DNA of 18,223 nucleotides from an uncultured Blautia sp. (GTDB lineage Bacteria; Bacillota; Clostridia; Lachnospirales; Lachnospiraceae). The notes under the pieces are model-generated. The model had not been told where the DNA came from. It was given only the letters and a program-made list of their open reading frames with translations, and searched no databases. Within the stretch, counting starts at the first letter, position 1. Every line of letters begins with the position of its first letter. Positions 13,805-18,223 of the stretch are shown here, one piece after another. Position numbers and translations under genes: made by a program. The DNA is taken from NCBI GenBank assembly GCA_900547685.1, contig URHS01000051.1, positions 1-18,223 on the forward strand. The letters run 5' to 3'.

Positions 13805-14685
13805 CTATAAAAATGTATAAATTCCTGAACAGCCTGATTTTGCTCCAGATTTTCTGATAAAGCAAAGCCGATTTCACGTTTGTTAATCGACATAGGAAGA
13901 GGAAATTCTATCAATGTGCCATCTGCCAATTCTTTTTCCACAAACTGTCGTATCACACAGGCAATTCCCATACCGATTTTTGCAAATTCAATGAGTAAAT
14001 CCATAGTGGAAACTTCCAACAGATTATCAGCTTCCAAATGACAGGAAGCAAGGTAGTCATCAATATATTGTCTTGTCATATTTCCCTTATTTAAAAGCAT
14101 TAAAGTAGCCGATTGAAAAGGATTTTCAGGATAATCGCTGCGTTTAGAAAGATTTTCCATATAGGATTTTGTACAGACAAAAATGTCTTCAATTTTTCCA
14201 AGTGAGTCAAAATGTGTATGGTATAGACGTTCAGGTCTTCCAATAAGTCCTAAATCAATCTTATTTTCTTTTAAAAGCTGTAAGGTAAGGTTGGTAGATT
14301 GACATTCAATAGAAATACGAATATGTGGGTGGGTTTCAATGAATTCTTTTAGGTAGGGAAGAAGAACGTATTTACAGAGGGTAGTAGATACACCGATATG
14401 TATATGTCCAATTCCCAGTTCATGAATTTTTTTGATTTGTGTTTCTCCTTTTTCCAGAGAATAAAAAGCATTTTGAACGTAATGATACAAAAGTTCTCCT
14501 TCCTCTGTTAATTGTACCCCTCTGGAATTACGAGAAAAAAGAGAAACTTCTAAATTTTCTTCTAATTTGCGAATGGATTTGCTGATTGCCGGTTGACTGA
14601 TATAAAGACGGGCGGCAGCTTTTGAAATATTGCCTGTATTGGCAACGGTATAGAATACTCGATACAGAGAAAGATTTTGGTCCAT
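13786..14685 (-). CDS. LysR-family transcriptional regulator, probably of leuCD
   Basis: A 299-residue regulator with the LysR winged helix-turn-helix at residues 1-60 (FYTVANTGNISKAAARLYISQPAISKSIRKLE, then LFSRNSRGVQLTEEG) and a periplasmic-binding-like effector domain from about 90 to 290 (HIHIGVSTTLCKYVLLPYL and so on). The ATG has AAAGGAG eight bases upstream. It is divergent from leuC with a 121-base gap holding a palindrome of LysR-box type, so autoregulation and control of leuCD is the natural inference. The inducer may be a leucine-pathway intermediate but this cannot be seen. Its 3' end lies inside the terminator hairpin shared with ilvC. Confidence 0.93.
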   Translation of the reverse strand: MDQNLSLYRVFYTVANTGNISKAAARLYISQPAISKSIRKLEENLEVSLFSRNSRGVQLTEEGELLYHYVQNAFYSLEKGETQIKKIHELGIGHIHIGVSTTLCKYVLLPYLKEFIETHPHIRISIECQSTNLTLQLLKENKIDLGLIGRPERLYHTHFDSLGKIEDIFVCTKSYMENLSKRSDYPENPFQSATLMLLNKGNMTRQYIDDYLASCHLEADNLLEVSTMDLLIEFAKIGMGIACVIRQFVEKELADGTLIEFPLPMSINKREIGFALSENLEQNQAVQEFIHFYRKSTSD

Positions 14686-14702
14686 ATTTTTTGCTCCTTT
14701 GC

Positions 14703-14720
14703 AACTTATAAATTTAAGTT
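14703..14720. promoter_or_regulatory. Palindromic LysR-type operator candidate
   Basis: AACTTA-N6-TAAGTT, an 18-base palindrome with an A/T centre that contains T-N11-A spacing, typical of LysR recognition boxes. It is located 18 bases before the LysR start and about 90 bases before the leuC start. Possible leuC -10 boxes lie at 14751-14756 (TATAAC) or 14768-14773 (TAAAAT), with poor -35 matches, as expected for an activator-dependent promoter. Confidence 0.5.
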
Positions 14721-14806
14721 ATAGCTCTTATATTTAATATGTATTTCTAGTATAACAAACCTCATGCTAAAATGGCAATAGCAGAAATAAATTGGAGGTG
14801 GCTTTT

Positions 14807-16075
14807 GTGGGAATGACAATGACACAGAAAATATTAGCAGCTCATGCAGGGCTTGAAAAAGTAGAGGCAGGACAGTTAATTGAAGCAGAATTAGATTTAG
14901 TACTGGGTAATGATATTACTTCTCCTGTAGCAATTCATGAAATGGAAAAAATGAAAGCAGAAGGTGTTTTTCATAAAGATAAAATTGCGTTGGTTATGGA
15001 TCATTTTATTCCAAATAAAGATATTAAATCAGCAGAAAACTGTAAATGTGTAAGGGAGTTTGCAGCTCGTCATGAAATTACCAACTATTTTGATGTTGGA
15101 GAAATGGGAATTGAACATGCTCTTTTACCGGAAAGTGGTTTGACAGTCGCTGGTGACGCCATTATCGGAGCAGATTCTCATACTTGTACTTATGGCGCGC
15201 TGGGTGCTTTTTCTACCGGTGTTGGTAGTACGGATATGGCAGCTGCAATGGTAACAGGAAAAGCATGGTTTAAAGTTCCGTCCGCAATCCGCATTAACTT
15301 AATTGGAAAACCTTCTAAATGGGTAAGCGGTAAGGATGTTATTTTACACCTTATTGGAAAAATCGGTGTTGATGGGGCGCTATATAAATCTCTGGAATTT
15401 ACAGGTGAAGGTGTGAAAAATCTTTCCATGGATGATCGTTTCACCATTGCAAACATGGCAATTGAAGCAGGAGCTAAAAATGGGATTTTCCCTGTAGATG
15501 AAAAGACAGAACAATATATGGAAGAACATTCTAAGAGACTATATAAACGTTATGAGCCTGATGAGGATGCAGTTTATGATGAGGAATACACCATAGATTT
15601 AAGTGGGTTAAGACCTACAGTAGCATTTCCTCATTTACCTTCTAATACAAAAACAATTGATGAGATACAGGATGATGTTATAGTTGATCAGGCAGTCATC
15701 GGTTCCTGTACAAATGGAAGAATTGACGATTTAAGATGTGCTGCTCAAATATTGAAAAACCATAAGGTGAAAAAAGGTGTGCGCTGCATTATTATTCCAG
15801 CAACGCAGAAAATCTATCTTCAGGCATTGGAAGAAGGATTACTGAAAATCTTTATTGAAGCAGGAGCTGTGGTAAGTACCCCTACCTGTGGTCCATGTCT
15901 GGGAGGTTATATGGGCATACTGGCAGAAGGAGAACGCTGTATTTCTACAACAAACAGAAATTTTGTAGGAAGAATGGGACATGTAAAATCTGAGGTCTAT
16001 CTTGCAAGTCCGGCAGTTGCTGCAGCCAGTGCTATAACAGGAAAAATTTCAAGTCCGGAAGAATTGGGGGAATAG
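14807..16075 (+). CDS. leuC: 3-Isopropylmalate dehydratase large subunit (LeuC/HacA type)
   Basis: Iron-sulfur hydro-lyase that isomerises 2-isopropylmalate to 3-isopropylmalate in leucine synthesis, with LeuD. From the GTG at 14807 it has 422 residues, the shorter archaeal/clostridial type (E. coli LeuC about 466). The three [4Fe-4S] ligands are C301 (GSCTNGR), C361 and C364 (TCGPCLGG). The N-terminal MTMTQKILAAHAG and the DSHTCTYGALGAF segment are typical. GTG is preferred because GGAGGTG at 14794-14800 lies six bases upstream; an ATG two codons further is possible and a TTG at 14792 overlaps the site. Close relatives act on homoaconitate, citramalate-derived or dimethylmalate substrates, so function is assigned by commonest role. 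Confidence 0.93.
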   Translation: MGMTMTQKILAAHAGLEKVEAGQLIEAELDLVLGNDITSPVAIHEMEKMKAEGVFHKDKIALVMDHFIPNKDIKSAENCKCVREFAARHEITNYFDVGEMGIEHALLPESGLTVAGDAIIGADSHTCTYGALGAFSTGVGSTDMAAAMVTGKAWFKVPSAIRINLIGKPSKWVSGKDVILHLIGKIGVDGALYKSLEFTGEGVKNLSMDDRFTIANMAIEAGAKNGIFPVDEKTEQYMEEHSKRLYKRYEPDEDAVYDEEYTIDLSGLRPTVAFPHLPSNTKTIDEIQDDVIVDQAVIGSCTNGRIDDLRCAAQILKNHKVKKGVRCIIIPATQKIYLQALEEGLLKIFIEAGAVVSTPTCGPCLGGYMGILAEGERCISTTNRNFVGRMGHVKSEVYLASPAVAAASAITGKISSPEELGE

Positions 16076-16078
16076 AAA

Positions 16079-16567
16079 ATGAAAGTAAAAGGAAATGCTT
16101 TTAAATATGGAGATAATGTAGATACTGACGTAATTATCCCTGCACGATACTTAAATTCATCAAAAGCAGAGGAATTAGCTGCACATTGTATGGAAGATAT
16201 CGATAAAAATTTTGTAAAGGAAGTAAAAAAGGGCGATATTCTTGCGGCAAATAAAAATTTTGGCTGTGGTTCTTCAAGAGAGCATGCGCCAATGGCAATT
16301 AAAGCTGCAGGCATCAGTTGTGTAATTGCTGAAACTTTTGCCCGTATTTTTTACAGAAATGCTATTAATATTGGTCTTCCCATTGTAGAATGTCCGGAAG
16401 CTGCCAAAGATATAGAAAAGGGAGATGAGGTGGAAGTGGATTTTGACAACGGAATTATCCGAAATCTTTCAAAAGAGAAAGAATATCCAATTCAGCCGTT
16501 CCCTGAATTCATGCAGAGAATCATTGAAGCAGAAGGTCTTGTAAATTATATTATAAAGAATAAATGA
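16079..16567 (+). CDS. leuD: 3-Isopropylmalate dehydratase small subunit (LeuD/HacB type)
   Basis: Swivel-domain partner of LeuC, 162 residues, the short archaeal/clostridial form. It has GDNVDTDVIIPARYL near 11-25, the substrate-contact loop FGCGSSREHAP at 61-71, and IAETFARIFYRNAINIGLP near 85-103. The residues after PAR (YLNS, 24-27) lie in the loop that sets substrate choice in archaeal homologues; their meaning here is unclear. It starts three bases after the leuC stop, with a GGGGGA site inside the leuC end, so the two are translationally linked. leuB does not follow, unlike many leucine operons. Confidence 0.93.
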   Translation: MKVKGNAFKYGDNVDTDVIIPARYLNSSKAEELAAHCMEDIDKNFVKEVKKGDILAANKNFGCGSSREHAPMAIKAAGISCVIAETFARIFYRNAINIGLPIVECPEAAKDIEKGDEVEVDFDNGIIRNLSKEKEYPIQPFPEFMQRIIEAEGLVNYIIKNK

Positions 16568-16676
16568 AAAATCTTATATTTCTATAACCTGTGTCAGGAT
16601 TCTTGATTTCTGCATATAAAGTAATTATACTTACCCTTTGAATAAAGGAAACAGTCAGGAGATTGTTGGAATAGGA

Positions 16677-18086
16677 GTGAGTACGATTAAACACATAGGA
16701 AAAATTATTACAGTATTTCTGGTTGCTTATGTAGGAGCTTTGACATTGCCTTATGTGGGACATAAAAAAGTTTCCGGCAGTTACAAAAAAGAATTTCAGG
16801 CAGAGGACTGTTATGGAGATACGAATGGCAAAGAGAGGGTAGCTTATGTAGATGATAATGTGGAGGCCTTAAAATATCGTTTAAAAATGATTAGTGAGGC
16901 ACAGAAAGAAGTTATATTGTCTACCTTTGATTTTAATGCAGACAGCAGCGGCAAAGATGTGATGTGTTCTCTTTTAGAAGCCGCAGAGCGTGGAGTTAAG
17001 GTAAAAGTTATTGTAGATGGCGGAAATGGATTTATAGATATGAAAATGAAATCCAGTCAGTGGTTTCAGGCATTAGCATCTCACGAAAATGTTGAAGTAC
17101 AGATTTATAATCCTGTGAACTTCTTAAAGCCGTGGAAACTACAGGCAAGACTTCACGACAAATATGTAATTGTAGATAATAAAATGTATCTTCTGGGAGG
17201 AAGAAATACAACAAATCTATTTCTGGGAGATTATTCAGAAAGTCAAAATTTAGACAGAGAACTGTTTGTTTATAAAGAGGATGAAAATATACAGGGTTCT
17301 ATAGACCAGTTAAAAAAGTATTTTGAAAGTATTTGGAACTTAAAGGACAGCAAACCTTATGAGTGTAAAAAGCAAACAGAAGAAATTGAACAATGTATGA
17401 CGGATTTAAAAAAACGTAGTCCCAAATTGCGAGAATTATATCCAGATGCTTATGAAAAATGGGATTGGCAGGAGCTGACAGTAGACACAAATAAAGTTAC
17501 TCTTTTACAAAATCCTATAAAGGCAAAAAATAAGGAGCCTTTAATATGGCATTCTGTTACGGAACTGATGAAAACAGGAGAAAATATTACCATTTATACT
17601 CCATATATTATCTGTGGAAAAGAAATGTATGAGGATTTAACACAGATATGCGAAGAAACGGAAACTGTGGAGATTATTACCAATGATGTTTCCAGTGGGG
17701 CGAACCCATGGGGATGCACAGATTATCTTAATCAGAAAGAGAAAATCTGGGCAACCGGTGTACAGGTGTATGAGTTTATGGGCGAGCACTCCAGTCATAC
17801 AAAGGCAGTTTTGATTGATGACAGAATGAGCCTTGTGGGTTCTTATAATATGGATATGCGCAGTACATATCAGGATACAGAATTAATGTTGGCAGTGGAT
17901 TCTGTTGCTCTTAATGAACAAATCAGGCAGGAAGCAGAGAAGGATAAGCTTGCCAGTCGTACCATGACAGAAAGTGGTGAATACGAGTATGGACCGGATT
18001 ACGAGGCTAAGGAAATGAGTACAGGAAAAAAGATTTTCTATGGTTTACTAAGAGTCATTACGATTCCTATAAGGAGATTTTTATAA
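16677..18086 (+). CDS. Membrane-anchored phospholipase D-family protein (cardiolipin synthase-like)
   Basis: PLD-superfamily protein with two HKD motifs, so able in principle to transfer or hydrolyse phosphodiester groups. From the GTG at 16677 (469 residues), an N-terminal hydrophobic helix at about 9-27 (IITVFLVAYVGALTLPYV) anchors it, with the catalytic part probably outside. Motif 1 is H160-x-K162-x4-D167 (HDKYVIVD) and motif 2 is H374-x-K376-x4-D381 (HTKAVLID), each followed by the usual GG/GS and N residues (GGRNTT, GSYNMDMRS). Cardiolipin synthases usually have two N-terminal helices; with only one here, a phosphatidyl transferase, lipid hydrolase or nuclease is possible. The start is uncertain: AGGAG at 16657-16661 lies 15 bases upstream, and a TTG at 16638 would add 13 residues. 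It is not clearly co-transcribed with leuD. Confidence 0.88.
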   Translation: MSTIKHIGKIITVFLVAYVGALTLPYVGHKKVSGSYKKEFQAEDCYGDTNGKERVAYVDDNVEALKYRLKMISEAQKEVILSTFDFNADSSGKDVMCSLLEAAERGVKVKVIVDGGNGFIDMKMKSSQWFQALASHENVEVQIYNPVNFLKPWKLQARLHDKYVIVDNKMYLLGGRNTTNLFLGDYSESQNLDRELFVYKEDENIQGSIDQLKKYFESIWNLKDSKPYECKKQTEEIEQCMTDLKKRSPKLRELYPDAYEKWDWQELTVDTNKVTLLQNPIKAKNKEPLIWHSVTELMKTGENITIYTPYIICGKEMYEDLTQICEETETVEIITNDVSSGANPWGCTDYLNQKEKIWATGVQVYEFMGEHSSHTKAVLIDDRMSLVGSYNMDMRSTYQDTELMLAVDSVALNEQIRQEAEKDKLASRTMTESGEYEYGPDYEAKEMSTGKKIFYGLLRVITIPIRRFL

Positions 18087-18103
18087 TATTCTATATAAGA
18101 CAA

Positions 18104-18149
18104 GAAAGGGTTGCTGCATAAAAATATTGTTTTGTGTGTCAGCCCTTTC
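18104..18149 (+). terminator. Possible terminator after the PLD-family gene
   Basis: A 10-bp stem with one G-U pair (18104-18113, GAAAGGGTTG, with 18140-18149, CAGCCCTTTC) and a 26-base loop. No T-run directly follows (TGCATACAG), so termination may be weak or the hairpin may have another role. Confidence 0.45.
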
Positions 18150-18158
18150 CTGCATACA

Positions 18159-18200
18159 GTTGCCTTTTTACAGAAAATTGTTGCTTTTTTACAAAAATCT
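18159..18200 (+). repeat. 21-bp imperfect tandem direct repeat before a -10 box
   Basis: Two adjacent 21-base units (18159-18179 and 18180-18200), both beginning GTTGC and containing a T-run then ACA, match at 17 of 21 positions. The second ends two bases before TATAAT. Two full helical turns per unit would place both copies on the same DNA face. Confidence 0.65.
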
Positions 18201-18208
18201 GATATAAT
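18181..18208 (+). promoter_or_regulatory. Putative promoter for a gene beyond the right edge
   Basis: Perfect TATAAT at 18203-18208 with TTGCTT at 18181-18186 (16-base spacer, three of six -35 matches). The gene it would serve is outside the window. Confidence 0.5.
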
Positions 18209-18223
18209 ATCTTTTGTTGCGGG

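Overview
The window looks like a piece of a low-GC, anaerobic Firmicute chromosome, most likely a Lachnospiraceae gut commensal (Blautia-like). This rests on AT-rich codon use, strong AGGAGG-type ribosome binding sites, the eight-gene atpBEFHAGDC order, a short clostridial-type LeuCD and a Tn916-type integrase. The genus is inference; no 16S or other marker is present.

Layout. (1) Positions 1-2843 are accessory DNA. The catalytic part of a Tn916-family tyrosine integrase is followed by a good terminator, then a more AT-rich three-gene cluster with its own putative promoter: a cGAS/DncV-like (SMODS) nucleotidyltransferase, a two-helix SLATT-type membrane protein, and a small unrecognised protein. 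The first two match the architecture of a minimal CBASS-like anti-phage system (nucleotide second messenger plus membrane effector). The third may be an undescribed partner. The cluster ends in a set of GTAGTAA/TTACTAC repeats that could mark an element boundary. (2) Positions 2962-5425 hold a low-molecular-weight protein tyrosine phosphatase, a Crp/Fnr-family regulator and, convergent to these, a trxB-like/trxA redox operon. (3) A 390-440 bp AT-rich promoter region leads into the complete F1Fo ATP synthase operon (5818 or 5866 to 12011), closed by a strong terminator. (4) ilvN-ilvC (branched-chain amino acid synthesis) has a near-consensus promoter and a terminator shared with a convergent LysR-type regulator. 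That regulator is divergent from leuC-leuD and probably controls it. (5) A membrane-anchored phospholipase D-family protein follows, and the window ends in a promoter-like region with a 21-bp tandem repeat.

How the genes work together. The ATP synthase genes encode all eight subunits of one complex. IlvN, IlvC, LeuC and LeuD supply parts of the valine/isoleucine/leucine pathways; ilvB, ilvD, leuA and leuB are not in the window. TrxB-like and TrxA form a disulfide-reduction pair. The most notable item is the integrase-linked SMODS/SLATT/unknown cluster. Secondary points of interest are the atpB gene without a conventional start in the expected place, a thioredoxin reductase-like protein without the usual NADPH-phosphate motif, and a ketol-acid reductoisomerase with an acidic cofactor loop.
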